Below, piece by piece: positions 1 to 8,187 of a DNA stretch of 18,372 nucleotides; position 1 is the stretch's first letter, and each line of letters begins with the position of its first letter. The translations under genes and the position numbers were made by a program. Location: assembly GCA_963933095.1 (NCBI GenBank), contig CAWVSV010000051.1, positions 1 through 18,372 of the forward strand. The letters run 5' to 3'. The notes below the pieces were generated by a model. The model saw nothing but the letters and a program-made list of their open reading frames with translations. It was not told the origin of the DNA and ran no database searches. This DNA is from UBA1124 sp963933095. GTDB lineage: Bacteria > Pseudomonadota > Gammaproteobacteria > Pseudomonadales > Cellvibrionaceae.

Positions 1-36
1 AAAAAGCCCCAACGCTTACGCGTCGGGGCTTTTTTG
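1..36. terminator. Intrinsic terminator (bidirectional-looking) of a gene left of the window
   Basis: A near-perfect hairpin: arms AAAAAGCCCC and GGGGCTTTTT, with an inner ACGC/GCGT stem around a TTAC loop and one A/C mismatch between the two stems. It ends in a T run on the plus strand and begins with an A run, so it could stop transcription from either side. It sits at the window edge, so its gene is not visible. Confidence 0.85.
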
Positions 37-114
37 TGCGTCTAGAGTTTAATAAAGTACTAATCCCACCAAAATGTGCGTCTAGAGTTTAATAAAGTAC
101 TAATCCCACCAAAA
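35..114. repeat. Exact 40-bp tandem direct repeat, two copies
   Basis: Bases 35-74 and 75-114 are identical, each starting TGTGCGTCTAGAG and ending CCCACCAAAA. The first copy begins in the last T of the upstream terminator tract. The unit has no long open frame and no obvious dyad. A recent local duplication is the simplest explanation. Confidence 0.95.
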
Positions 115-126
115 ATTTGATTGGAC

Positions 127-150
127 GCCATAAAAAACTATGGCTGTTTT
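127..150 (+). terminator. Weak hairpin with a T-rich tail, possible terminator or 5' leader structure
   Basis: GCCATA (127-132) and TATGGC (139-144) form a six-pair stem around AAAAAC, followed by TGTTTT. The stem is short and AT-rich, so termination would be weak. It lies about 215 bases upstream of leuA and could belong to its leader or to the tail of an upstream transcript. Confidence 0.3.
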
Positions 151-303
151 GTTGGCAATTAAACCAATATTAGCTTACAAAAACAAAGTCGGTTACACCG
201 TTTAGTTTCTATAAACATATAAAGTTCAGTGTTTTAATTGTTGTTCTTTAAAGTGGATTTTGGTCTCTAACCTCCCTTCATACCAAACCCTTAATCAAAA
301 GCG

Positions 304-309
304 TATAAT
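304..309 (+). promoter_or_regulatory. Candidate -10 box for leuA
   Basis: A perfect TATAAT lies 50 bases upstream of the chosen leuA start. The -35 region is poor: TACCAA at 281-286 has correct 17-bp spacing but matches the consensus weakly. Transcription from here would give a leader of about 40-45 bases, with no room for a leucine-rich attenuator peptide. Confidence 0.35.
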
Positions 310-359
310 TTAAATTGATTGCCCGCACAACTTACAATGGCACATTTTGGAGAAATATA

Positions 360-1910
360 ATGTCTACAAAAGACCCGCTGGTTATTTTTGATACAACCTT
401 ACGTGATGGTGAGCAGAGCCCAGGCGCATCTATGACGCGTGAGGAAAAAGTACGTATAGCTACTATGCTCGACAAAATGAATGTCGATGTTATTGAGGCG
501 GGTTTTGCTATTGCTAGTCGTGGTGATTTTGAGGCCATTAAGAGTGTCGCCGAAGTGGTTAAAAACTCTACTGTTTGCAGTTTGGCGCGTGCACTGAAAG
601 GCGATATTGAACAGGCTGGTGCCGCCGTTATGCCTGCTGCTTCTGGTCGCATCCATACCTTTATAGCCACTTCACCGATCCATATGAAATACAAGTTACA
701 AATGCAGCCTGATCAAGTACTAGAGCAGGCTGTATTGGCTATTAAAATGGCTCGTAATCTTTGTGGTGACGTTGAGTTTTCATGTGAAGACGCCAGTCGG
801 TCTGAATTTGATTTTTTGTGCCGTATTATCGAGTCCGCAATTGACGCTGGGGCGGGCACCATAAATCTACCAGATACTGTTGGTTATGGTGAGCCGGTAG
901 AATATGGTCAAATGTTTTCACGTTTGATGAATCACATTCCTAATGCCGATAAAGCTGTATTTTCCACGCACTGCCACAACGATTTGGGCTTGGCTGTTGC
1001 CAATTCTTTATCTGCCGTTATGCATGGCGCCCGACAAATTGAGTGTACGATAAATGGCTTGGGTGAGCGTGCCGGTAATGCCTCTCTGGAGGAGGTCGTC
1101 ATGGCGGTTAAGACACGCCACGATTTGATGCCTGTTTCGACGCGGATCGATACTAGTCATATTGTCCCAACGTCTCGTTTAGTGTCCAGTATTACTGGTT
1201 TCCCTGTGCAGCCGAATAAAGCGATTGTTGGTGCCAATGCATTTGCCCATGAGTCGGGTATTCATCAAGATGGCGTGTTGAAACATCGTGAAACCTATGA
1301 AATTATGAGTGCTGAGAGCGTGGGGTGGTCAACCAATAAATTGGTATTAGGCAAGCACTCTGGCCGGGCCGCTGTTAAAGTCCGCTTCGAAGAATTGGCA
1401 ATAAAATTTGAAGATAAAGACCAATTCAACGCAGTTTTTTCACGTTTTAAAGATTTAGCCGACAAGAAACATGAAATTTTTGACGAGGATTTACAGGCAC
1501 TGGTTAGCGAAACTCAGGCTCAATCTGTTACCGAAATTTACAAATTGCAAGATCTTGAAATTGTCAGTAAAACAGGTACTAAACCAAAAGCAAGTATTGT
1601 TATTAGTGTTCATGGCGGAGCCAGTTCGGGCGACGCTTATGGCAGTGGGCCTGTTGATGCAACCTTTAAGGCCATCGAACACATAGTAAACAGCGGTGCC
1701 GATTTAAAACTCTACTCGGTCAATGCTATAACTCAGGGTACCGACTCTCAGGGGGATGTTACAGTACGCTTGGAAAAAGGCTGTCATATAGTTAATGGTG
1801 TTGGTGCTGACACAGATATTGTCGTAGCGTCAGCCAAGGCTTACTTGCAAGCTCTGAACCTGTTGGCCTCATCTGATCAGAGAGCACATCCGCAGCACGA
1901 AGGTGTTTGA
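360..1910 (+). CDS. leuA: 2-isopropylmalate synthase
   Basis: Catalyses the first committed step of leucine synthesis in the cytoplasm, condensing acetyl-CoA with 2-oxoisovalerate. The 516-residue product is close in length to E. coli LeuA (523). The N-terminal TIM barrel starts with DTTLRDGEQ (residues 11-19). The metal-binding HCHND motif is at 204-208 and is followed by GLGERAGNASLEEV. GIHQDGVLKHRE marks the linker region, and the C-terminal part (from about residue 390) fits the LeuA regulatory domain that senses leucine. I chose ATG 360 because GGAG lies at 349-352. An in-frame TTG at 315 would extend the protein by 15 residues that do not resemble the family. The next gene begins 36 bases downstream with no terminator between, so co-transcription with it and rimI is likely. 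Confidence 0.97.
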   Translation: MSTKDPLVIFDTTLRDGEQSPGASMTREEKVRIATMLDKMNVDVIEAGFAIASRGDFEAIKSVAEVVKNSTVCSLARALKGDIEQAGAAVMPAASGRIHTFIATSPIHMKYKLQMQPDQVLEQAVLAIKMARNLCGDVEFSCEDASRSEFDFLCRIIESAIDAGAGTINLPDTVGYGEPVEYGQMFSRLMNHIPNADKAVFSTHCHNDLGLAVANSLSAVMHGARQIECTINGLGERAGNASLEEVVMAVKTRHDLMPVSTRIDTSHIVPTSRLVSSITGFPVQPNKAIVGANAFAHESGIHQDGVLKHRETYEIMSAESVGWSTNKLVLGKHSGRAAVKVRFEELAIKFEDKDQFNAVFSRFKDLADKKHEIFDEDLQALVSETQAQSVTEIYKLQDLEIVSKTGTKPKASIVISVHGGASSGDAYGSGPVDATFKAIEHIVNSGADLKLYSVNAITQGTDSQGDVTVRLEKGCHIVNGVGADTDIVVASAKAYLQALNLLASSDQRAHPQHEGV

Positions 1911-1946
1911 TTAAGTTACTTTGGTAATTGCAGTGAATAGATTTTT

Positions 1947-2735
1947 ATGAACGAAATTCAACGTATGCAATATTTATCGGCACTTGATGTCGATTGTTAT
2001 ATGCCGCGCTTGGTATTAGTGAATGCGCCCAAAGCTCAGCTTTGCCCCCCTGTTGCCGTTATGATTAGTCAGACCCATACTAAGGCCGATTTGGCTCACA
2101 CCTCGCCGGCTGTGGTTAATGCACATATTTCTACAGGACTATTAAATCCGGTTTCAGATGTGCTCGCATCCTTGGGTGTTGAATCTTTGCCGCCAGAAAA
2201 AATTGTTAAACAAAAAACTACTGTAGCAGAGGCAGAGGTTGAAAAGCCAAACCAGAATACATCGATTGAATTGGTACAGCCGTTTTCTTTATCGCTACAA
2301 CGTATTGGTTCTTTACTGTTAGTCGATAGTCGCAGTGTTGATATCGCATTACCGACAGATAGATTGTTACACAGTATTGCATTCGCACTGGGTTATGAGC
2401 ACTCGCAGATTGCCGCTGCTGAGATATTTAGCTGGCCGGTTACAGCAAGTGAAGCTAGCGTTCAAACGATTGATTCTGTACGGCTAGATCTACAGGCATT
2501 TTTGGACGGTAAGTTGTTAACTAACTCTGTTGAACAATTGTTATTGTTGGGCGAAAATGCAGCTAAATACTTTATTGATAAAGATACGCTCTATACGGAT
2601 TGTTTGTATAAAAAAGTCGAGTTGACGAGCTTCTCTATTACAGCAATTGTTGCTCCAAGTTTATCTCATATATTGGCAGAGGCTGAGTTGAAACGTAAGT
2701 TCTGGCTAGCTATTCGTGATTCTAAAAAACTATGA
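1947..2735 (+). CDS. Candidate DNA polymerase III psi subunit (HolD-like), long form
   Basis: A 262-residue protein with no signal peptide or membrane span. Residues 8-27 (QYLSALDVDCYMPR...) resemble the N-terminal LQQLGI...W..RRP segment of E. coli HolD, which contacts chi. A variable linker at about 40-112 follows. The core (about 115-256) has LLLVDSR, a helix, and near the end VAPSLSHILAEAELKRKFW (225-243), which parallels the ASPAL..L...P.AR..LW ending of HolD. It overlaps rimI by 4 bases (ATGA), and holD-rimI is the E. coli order. E. coli HolD is only 137 residues, so this would be an enlarged version; pseudomonads also have a longer protein at this place. The similarity is by eye and the assignment is inference. 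No clear Shine-Dalgarno precedes ATG 1947. An in-frame ATG at 1965 is an alternative start. Confidence 0.6.
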   Translation: MNEIQRMQYLSALDVDCYMPRLVLVNAPKAQLCPPVAVMISQTHTKADLAHTSPAVVNAHISTGLLNPVSDVLASLGVESLPPEKIVKQKTTVAEAEVEKPNQNTSIELVQPFSLSLQRIGSLLLVDSRSVDIALPTDRLLHSIAFALGYEHSQIAAAEIFSWPVTASEASVQTIDSVRLDLQAFLDGKLLTNSVEQLLLLGENAAKYFIDKDTLYTDCLYKKVELTSFSITAIVAPSLSHILAEAELKRKFWLAIRDSKKL

Positions 2736-3184
2736 CTAAAGAATTAACATTTCGCTCTATAACTGAAAGCGATCTTAATGATGTTTATGAAATTGAAAAC
2801 TCGGTGCACTATTCCCCTTGGCAACCAAGTAGTTTTAAGCCCTGTTTTACGGGTAGGAATAATGGCTGGCTTGCCTTTGATGGCTCTAAGTTGTGTGCTT
2901 ATATTATTTTGTCGATGGTTGCCGACGAAGCTGAAATTTTAAATATGAGTGTTGCTAGCGACTATCAAGGTAAAGGTGTGGGCTCGTCTTTACTTGAATT
3001 TAGTATACAAAAGGCTGGTGTTAGCTGTGAGAATCTTTTTTTGGAGGTACGCGAGAGCAATGATGCGGCTATTGCTTTGTATGAGAAATACTACTTCTGT
3101 GAAGTTGGCCGTCGTAATAACTATTACCCAGCTAAACGCGGTCGTGAAGATGCACTTATTTACGCTTTAACTCTTAATGTCTGA
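2732..3184 (+). CDS. rimI: Ribosomal protein S18 alanine N-acetyltransferase
   Basis: A GNAT-fold acetyltransferase of 150 residues; E. coli RimI has 148. It acetylates the N-terminal alanine of ribosomal protein S18 using acetyl-CoA. The CoA pyrophosphate-binding loop is QGKGVG at residues 79-84, after the strand LNMSVASDY. LFLEVRESN (102-110) holds Glu105, and ALYEKY holds Tyr117; these match the catalytic Glu and Tyr of E. coli RimI. RRNNYYP is the family's typical C-terminal substrate loop. The start codon overlaps the previous gene's stop (ATGA), which suggests translational coupling. The 3' end overlaps the convergent response regulator gene by 11 bases. Confidence 0.93.
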   Translation: MTKELTFRSITESDLNDVYEIENSVHYSPWQPSSFKPCFTGRNNGWLAFDGSKLCAYIILSMVADEAEILNMSVASDYQGKGVGSSLLEFSIQKAGVSCENLFLEVRESNDAAIALYEKYYFCEVGRRNNYYPAKRGREDALIYALTLNV

Positions 3185-3713
3185 CGGGTCTTTTTAGTAA
3201 CTTTCTCTGGAGAGTTCGGCGGTGCATACCTAGCGCTCGGGCGGTCGCGGATATGTTGCCTTCATGCTTCTGTAAAACCTTCTGTATATGTTCCCATTCC
3301 AATCTGTTAACTGATGGCGGTGTGGCAGATATTTCTCTTTCATCGGTACTGGTTAACCCATTCAGCGCCTGTAATATTTCATCTGCGTCAGCGGGTTTGC
3401 AGAGATAATTTACGGCCCCTAATTTTATCGCCTCTACCGCTGTGGCAATACTGGAATATCCCGTTAGTACTAAGATCTTGGTGTTTGTACTCTGCACATT
3501 AAGTTTATTAAGTAATTGTAAACCAGAGCTGTGTTCTAGTTTTAAGTCTATTACAGCGTAATCTAGTTTATGTTGTTCGCTCAGTTTGAGTGCGTCTTTT
3601 TCATTTGTGGTACTGAAAATTTCAAAATCTCGTTTTTTCATGGCCCTTGACAGTATTTGCAAAAAAACCGGATCGTCATCGACCAATAACATTTTCAATT
3701 TTTTCTGAGTCAT
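3174..3713 (-). CDS. regA: Redox response regulator, RegA/PrrA/RoxR/ActR family
   Basis: A 179-residue regulator with an N-terminal receiver domain and a short Fis-type DNA-binding domain. Receiver residues are visible: acidic cluster VDDD (11-14), phospho-acceptor Asp56 in VIDLKLE, Thr84 in VLTGY and Lys106 in CKP. A variable linker (about 118-138) leads to the helix-turn-helix NISATARALGMHRRTLQRKL (153-172), whose MHRRTLQR matches RegA-type proteins closely. In known members the phosphorylated protein controls respiratory, electron-transfer and carbon or nitrogen genes. The start codon overlaps the sensor kinase stop by 4 bases, so the two form an operon. Its last codons run antisense to the end of rimI. 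Confidence 0.92.
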   Translation of the reverse strand: MTQKKLKMLLVDDDPVFLQILSRAMKKRDFEIFSTTNEKDALKLSEQHKLDYAVIDLKLEHSSGLQLLNKLNVQSTNTKILVLTGYSSIATAVEAIKLGAVNYLCKPADADEILQALNGLTSTDEREISATPPSVNRLEWEHIQKVLQKHEGNISATARALGMHRRTLQRKLLKRPVRH

Positions 3714-5014
3714 AAATTTTTTCCATCGAAAGGCAGTTTTAGCTCGGCCCTAGTACCGCCTGATTTTCGATTGTAGAGCTGAATGCTACCATGATATCGA
3801 TTCAGTGTGCTTTGGCTTAGAAATAGTCCTAAACCAAAACCTTTATTTTTGTTGCTATAAAAAGGTTGGCCTAATTTATCCATCATATCTACTGGAATAC
3901 CTGGGCCTCGATCAAGAATGGTCCACGACAATGATTGCAGACCAATCTCAATATAAATTTCAATATTTTCTGGTGCTGCATCGGCGGCATTATTGAGGAC
4001 GCTGAGTATTGATTGGGCAACAGTAGTGGTAATAGGTGCCCTAATATCGCTATTTGTCTCTATAAATTCGATACTTGCAGTTACCTTAGGGTTGAGTAAA
4101 TACCATCTGTCTATGATCTTTTCACAGAAGGATTTTATCTGCTGAAGCTCGGCGTTAACTTCTTTACAGCTTTCCGCTTGTTGAACCAGTTGGCGCAGTA
4201 TTGTACTGCAGTGGTTTACCTGTTGAGTCAGAATTGTTAAGTCGCTGTTCAGTTCTGAGTTGTCAATATGTTCGATACGATAATCATCTTTCATATCATG
4301 CAGCAGTATTTTCATAGTCGACAGTGGCGTGCCAAGCTCGTGTGCGGTCCCAGCGGCAAGTGTGGCAACAGCCATCAACTGTTCGTCGCGAAGTTTGTCT
4401 TCGTTGTGCTGGTGTAAAAGGTCTTCCCTTTGGCGCAACTCTTTCGCCATATCGGTAACAAAGTAGGTTACCAGTAACGTACTCACAACAAAATTAAGCC
4501 ACATGCCGATTATGTGAAGGTTGACCGAGCTTGAGTGGTGACTGTGTTCAGGTGCTAGAGCTGGTATTGGTAAGTAATAAAACAACAACAAGGTGTAAAT
4601 AGTGGCTGCTGTTAGAGCGGTAAGCTTGCCCAATAAAGGTCTTAGTGTTGCTGCAGCAATGCATATAGGTACTAAAAGATAAGAGATAAATGGATTACTG
4701 GCGCCGCCACTGAAATAGAGTAGCAGTCCTATCGAGATTAGGTCGAGTTGTAACTGGCTAAAAAACTCACCATCAGTGACCGGCCAAGGTTTTCTTAAAC
4801 GAATAAAGGTTAGTAAATTGATCACTCCGAGTGACGCTAAAATGCACAGCAATGTTGTGTAAGGAAGGCTCAGTTCTAACTGCCAAAAGCTTATCCCACA
4901 CGTGATAAATAAGCCTAGCAATACCAAGGCTCTAATCAGCAATAAACGCTGTAGGTTTTGGGCTGGCGCATATAGGCCGAGTGAGGACTTGTGCATGGAG
5001 TATTGTACCTTCAT
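3710..5014 (-). CDS. regB: Redox sensor histidine kinase, RegB/PrrB/RoxS family
   Basis: A 434-residue membrane kinase with about six hydrophobic spans in residues 22-187, then dimerisation and ATPase domains. GGASNPF at 103-109 matches the GGxxNPF quinone-binding motif described for RegB. The H-box is GTAHELGTPL with His225. Cys269 in QVNHCSTIL falls where RegB carries its redox-active cysteine (R. capsulatus Cys265). The ATPase domain has N-box NNAADAA (341-347), DRGPGIP (368-374) and KGFGLGL (391-397). It should autophosphorylate and pass phosphate to the adjacent regulator. ATG 5014 lacks a clear ribosome site; ATG 4996, preceded by AAGG 11 bases upstream, is an alternative start that would remove six residues. 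Confidence 0.93.
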   Translation of the reverse strand: MKVQYSMHKSSLGLYAPAQNLQRLLLIRALVLLGLFITCGISFWQLELSLPYTTLLCILASLGVINLLTFIRLRKPWPVTDGEFFSQLQLDLISIGLLLYFSGGASNPFISYLLVPICIAAATLRPLLGKLTALTAATIYTLLLFYYLPIPALAPEHSHHSSSVNLHIIGMWLNFVVSTLLVTYFVTDMAKELRQREDLLHQHNEDKLRDEQLMAVATLAAGTAHELGTPLSTMKILLHDMKDDYRIEHIDNSELNSDLTILTQQVNHCSTILRQLVQQAESCKEVNAELQQIKSFCEKIIDRWYLLNPKVTASIEFIETNSDIRAPITTTVAQSILSVLNNAADAAPENIEIYIEIGLQSLSWTILDRGPGIPVDMMDKLGQPFYSNKNKGFGLGLFLSQSTLNRYHGSIQLYNRKSGGTRAELKLPFDGKNL

Positions 5015-5034
5015 AAAATATTGTTATAACGTGT

Positions 5035-5047
5035 CTGTAATATACAG
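5035..5047. promoter_or_regulatory. Perfect inverted repeat in the divergent regB/MATE intergenic region
   Basis: CTGTA-ATA-TACAG is a perfect dyad 21 bases upstream of the regB start and about 80 bases from the MATE start. Its position would suit an operator for either gene. The half-site spacing (CTGT-N5-ACAG) is too short for a LexA box. With arms of five bases, chance occurrence is possible. Confidence 0.25.
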
Positions 5048-5093
5048 CCTGCTGCATTTCGCCGCTGCTAAGATGTCATCAAGGCTTAGGGTG

Positions 5094-5099
5094 TATACT
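5094..5099 (+). promoter_or_regulatory. Candidate -10 box upstream of the MATE gene
   Basis: TATACT lies 30 bases before ATG 5129. No convincing -35 hexamer is visible at 16-18 bp spacing. This is a weak call made mainly from position in the divergent intergenic region. Confidence 0.22.
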
Positions 5100-5128
5100 T
5101 GCAAGTCATTTTTTAGTTTGAATTCTTT

Positions 5129-6514
5129 ATGCCATCGAGCAAACACTTGCAGGCGACCCTTATTAGCGGACCTGTCCATAGGCATCTGCGTGAAATGGCA
5201 GTGCCGATGGTGTGGGGTCTGCTGGCGACGATGTCGTTCAACATTGTTGATACCTTTTTTGTAGCCAAGCTTGGCGATGCGCCTCTGGCGGCGATGAGCT
5301 TTACTTTTCCGGTGATCATGTTTATCACCAGTATCGCCATTGGTCTTGGTGCAGGTACATCCTCAGCGGTTGCTCGGGCGATTGGCCGCGGTGATCAACT
5401 CCAGGCTAGACGGCTGGCTACCGACGCCGTGAGTCTTACTGCGTTAATTTCCATCAGTTGCTGTTTTATTGGCTGGTTGACTATTGATCCACTGTTTCGT
5501 GCTTTGGGTGCCAGTGCAGAGTTGTTACCATTGATTAATGACTACATGTCGATTTGGTATTTCAGTGCGCCACTATTGATGATTCCGATGGTGAGTTTAT
5601 CAGCGTTAAGAGCGATGGGGCTCAGTAGGGTGCAGGGTTACCTGATGAGTTGTGCGGCAATATTCAATGCCATGCTCGACCCTATATTGATTTTTGGTTT
5701 GTGGGGATTGCCTAGACTCGAGCTTGAAGGTGCGGCTCTGGCAACTCTTATTACTCGAGCGATCACACTATTGGTTGCTTTTTATATCCTGCATCGTCGT
5801 TTACATATGCTGGTCAACCCCTTAATTGGCTTTAAACGTTTGATCCAGTCGTGGCGTGCGATTACTGAAGTCGGCGTACCGGCGATGGTTGCCAGTGTGA
5901 TAGTGCCACTTGCCAGTGGCATAGTGGTTGCCATGGTAGCCAGTTATGGCCATGAAGCTGTCGCGGGAATGGGTGTCGCAATACGCATAGAACCTTTAGC
6001 TTTAATCGTTTTTTATGCCTTGTCGGGAGTTATAGGGCCTTTTGTCGGCCAAAATTTGGGTGCGGGTCTATTTCCCCGATTGTTTCAAGCACAAAAGGTG
6101 GTCACACTTTTCTGTCTGAGTTTTGGTTTGGTATTGGCTGCCATGCTGTGGTTATTTGGCGCTGTTTTTGCTTCTGTATTTAGTCAGTCTGAGCAAGTGT
6201 TACCGGTAGCTGTTGCTTATCTAAGTCTGGTACCTATTAGCTACGGCGCCTATGGGTTGGTTATGTCGGCCAATGCGGCTTTTAATGGCTTGGGCAATCC
6301 TCTGCCTTCTATTGCGATATCTTTTATGCGGGTATTCGGACTTTTTCTGCCGCTGGCATATTTCGGTAAGGCCTGGTTCGGTTTGTCTGGGCTTTTTGCG
6401 GCTGTCGCACTGTCAAATCTTGTGGTCGGATTGTTGGCTTATATCTGGCTCCGGCGTACATTGCGGTTATTAGAGCAGAGCAACAAGATACAAGCGGCAC
6501 CGAGCCGCGTATAA
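5129..6514 (+). CDS. MATE-family multidrug/cation antiporter
   Basis: A 461-residue inner-membrane protein of the usual MATE length, with about twelve hydrophobic spans in two homologous halves. Family marks are an early NIVDTFFVAKLG (38-49), whose Asp41 is placed like the conserved first-helix Asp of NorM-type proteins, and RAMG (161-164). LDPILIFGL lies at 183-191 and FNGLGNPLPS (385-394) in the second half. Such proteins export cationic drugs or metabolites using sodium or proton gradients; the substrate cannot be read here. It is divergent from regB. prfC starts 39 bases downstream with no terminator between, so the two may share a transcript. No strong ribosome site precedes ATG 5129. 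Confidence 0.92.
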   Translation: MPSSKHLQATLISGPVHRHLREMAVPMVWGLLATMSFNIVDTFFVAKLGDAPLAAMSFTFPVIMFITSIAIGLGAGTSSAVARAIGRGDQLQARRLATDAVSLTALISISCCFIGWLTIDPLFRALGASAELLPLINDYMSIWYFSAPLLMIPMVSLSALRAMGLSRVQGYLMSCAAIFNAMLDPILIFGLWGLPRLELEGAALATLITRAITLLVAFYILHRRLHMLVNPLIGFKRLIQSWRAITEVGVPAMVASVIVPLASGIVVAMVASYGHEAVAGMGVAIRIEPLALIVFYALSGVIGPFVGQNLGAGLFPRLFQAQKVVTLFCLSFGLVLAAMLWLFGAVFASVFSQSEQVLPVAVAYLSLVPISYGAYGLVMSANAAFNGLGNPLPSIAISFMRVFGLFLPLAYFGKAWFGLSGLFAAVALSNLVVGLLAYIWLRRTLRLLEQSNKIQAAPSRV

Positions 6515-6553
6515 TCCAGTGCTTACTTTTAAGCTATTAATTAGATTGCCATC

Positions 6554-8131
6554 ATGAGTGAATTCATTGAAGCGCTGAACAAGCGCCGTACCTTTGCCAT
6601 TATTTCGCATCCCGATGCGGGTAAGACCACTATTACCGAAAAGCTGTTGCTATATGGCAATGCCCTGCAGATTGCCGGCTCGGTGAAGGGCAAGAAGGGC
6701 CCGCATGCTAAATCTGATTGGATGAGCATGGAGCAGGAACGCGGTATTTCTGTAACTTCATCGGTCATGCAGTTTCCTTATAAAGGGCGAGTGGTTAATC
6801 TACTCGATACCCCAGGGCACGAAGATTTCTCTGAAGATACCTATCGAACCTTAACCGCCGTGGATTCAGTGTTAATGGTGATCGATGGCGCCAAAGGTGT
6901 TGAGGACCGTACGATCAAGTTGATGAACGTCTGTCGTTTGCGCGATACCCCGATTCTCACCTTTATCAACAAAATGGACCGCGATACCCGCGATCCCGTT
7001 GAAGTATTAGATGAAGTTGAGTCGGTACTGAAGATTGCCGCTGCGCCGATCAACTGGCCATTGGGCATGGGGAAAGAATTCAAGGGGGTCTACAACCTCT
7101 ACACTGATACTATTCATGTCTATCAGCAAGGCATGGGGCATACCATCAATGATGATATGCAGATTCAGGGACTCGACAGCGATGAAGCTACGAAGTTACT
7201 GGGCTACTATGCAGAGGATATGCGCGAAGAGATTGAATTGGTGCGCGGAGCCACTCATATATTTGATTTAAATGAATATTTAGCTGGCCGTATGACTCCG
7301 GTTTTTTACGGTACTGCTCTGGGTAACTTTGGTGTGCGTGAAATGCTCGACGGCTTTGTCGAACACGCGCCAACACCACTGCCGCGCCCGACTAAAGAGC
7401 GCGAAGTCGAACCAAATGAGGAAAAGTTCTCGGGTTTTATCTTTAAAATTCAGGCCAATATGGACCCTAAACACCGCGATCGTATTGCATTCATGCGCGT
7501 TTGTTCGGGCACCTATGACAAGGGTATGAAGATGCGCCATGTGCGTATCGGTAAAGATGTTCGTATTTCCGATGCGGTAACCTTTATGGCGGGTGATCGC
7601 ACAGCGGTAGAAACTGCAATATCTGGCGATATTATTGGCTTACACAACCACGGTTCGATTCAAATTGGTGATACCTTCACTCAGGGTGAAGAACTTAAAT
7701 ACACCGGTATTCCGCACTTTGCTCCAGAGCTTTTTCGTCGCATTCGTTTGAAAGATCCGCTGAAAACCAAGCAGTTACAAAAAGGCCTGCAGCAATTATC
7801 GGAAGAGGGCTCCACTCAGGTATTTTGTCCGCAGAAAAATAACGACCTGATTGTCGGTGCGGTCGGTGTATTGCAGTTTGAAGTGGTGGCCTATCGCTTG
7901 AAAGATGAGTACAAGGTTGAAGCCATTTACGAGTCTATTAGTGTTAATACGGCTCGCTGGGTGGAGTGCGATGACCCTAAAAAGTTCGAAGAATTTAAGC
8001 GCAAGTGTGCTGACAACCTTGCCATTGATGGCGGTGGTCACCTGACCTATCTTGCCCCTACAAGGGTCAATTTGAATTTGGCGATAGAGCGTTATCCGGA
8101 TGTCCGCTTCCTCGCTACCCGCGAACATTAA
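6554..8131 (+). CDS. prfC: Peptide chain release factor 3 (RF3)
   Basis: A 525-residue translational GTPase; E. coli RF3 has 529. It removes RF1/RF2 from the ribosome after peptide release. The G1 P-loop is SHPDAGKTT (18-26), G3 is DTPGHEDF (85-92) and G4 is NKMD (139-142). QERGISVTSSV (61-71) is the switch I region typical of RF3 rather than EF-G. The C-terminal part includes FAPELFRRIRLKDPLKTKQLQKG and VGVLQFEVVAYRL, both characteristic of RF3. The start is the first ATG before the conserved RRTFAIISHPDAGKTT; the ribosome site is poor. It is probably followed in the same transcript by the small membrane protein 56 bases downstream. Confidence 0.97.
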   Translation: MSEFIEALNKRRTFAIISHPDAGKTTITEKLLLYGNALQIAGSVKGKKGPHAKSDWMSMEQERGISVTSSVMQFPYKGRVVNLLDTPGHEDFSEDTYRTLTAVDSVLMVIDGAKGVEDRTIKLMNVCRLRDTPILTFINKMDRDTRDPVEVLDEVESVLKIAAAPINWPLGMGKEFKGVYNLYTDTIHVYQQGMGHTINDDMQIQGLDSDEATKLLGYYAEDMREEIELVRGATHIFDLNEYLAGRMTPVFYGTALGNFGVREMLDGFVEHAPTPLPRPTKEREVEPNEEKFSGFIFKIQANMDPKHRDRIAFMRVCSGTYDKGMKMRHVRIGKDVRISDAVTFMAGDRTAVETAISGDIIGLHNHGSIQIGDTFTQGEELKYTGIPHFAPELFRRIRLKDPLKTKQLQKGLQQLSEEGSTQVFCPQKNNDLIVGAVGVLQFEVVAYRLKDEYKVEAIYESISVNTARWVECDDPKKFEEFKRKCADNLAIDGGGHLTYLAPTRVNLNLAIERYPDVRFLATREH

Positions 8132-8187
8132 TTAGTCTTGCATTCGAGTTAGAGTCACCAGTGTTACCTTAAACTATAGGAGTACTA

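Noticed and set aside
35..114. Mobile element ends or an attachment site
   Set aside because: There is no transposase or integrase nearby, no terminal inverted repeats and no tRNA; the copies are directly adjacent.
140..205. Possible 21-residue leader peptide upstream of leuA, as in leucine attenuation
   Set aside because: It has only three leucines in its first eleven residues and no run of four. It lacks a ribosome site and is not followed by a proper attenuator, and the likely -10 box lies downstream of it.
332..694. Minus-strand open frame of 120 codons inside leuA
   Set aside because: It is fully antisense to the strongly conserved leuA N-terminus and is a reading-frame shadow.
5035..5047. 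LexA box candidate CTGT...ACAG
   Set aside because: The spacing is five bases instead of the eight needed for a gammaproteobacterial LexA site.
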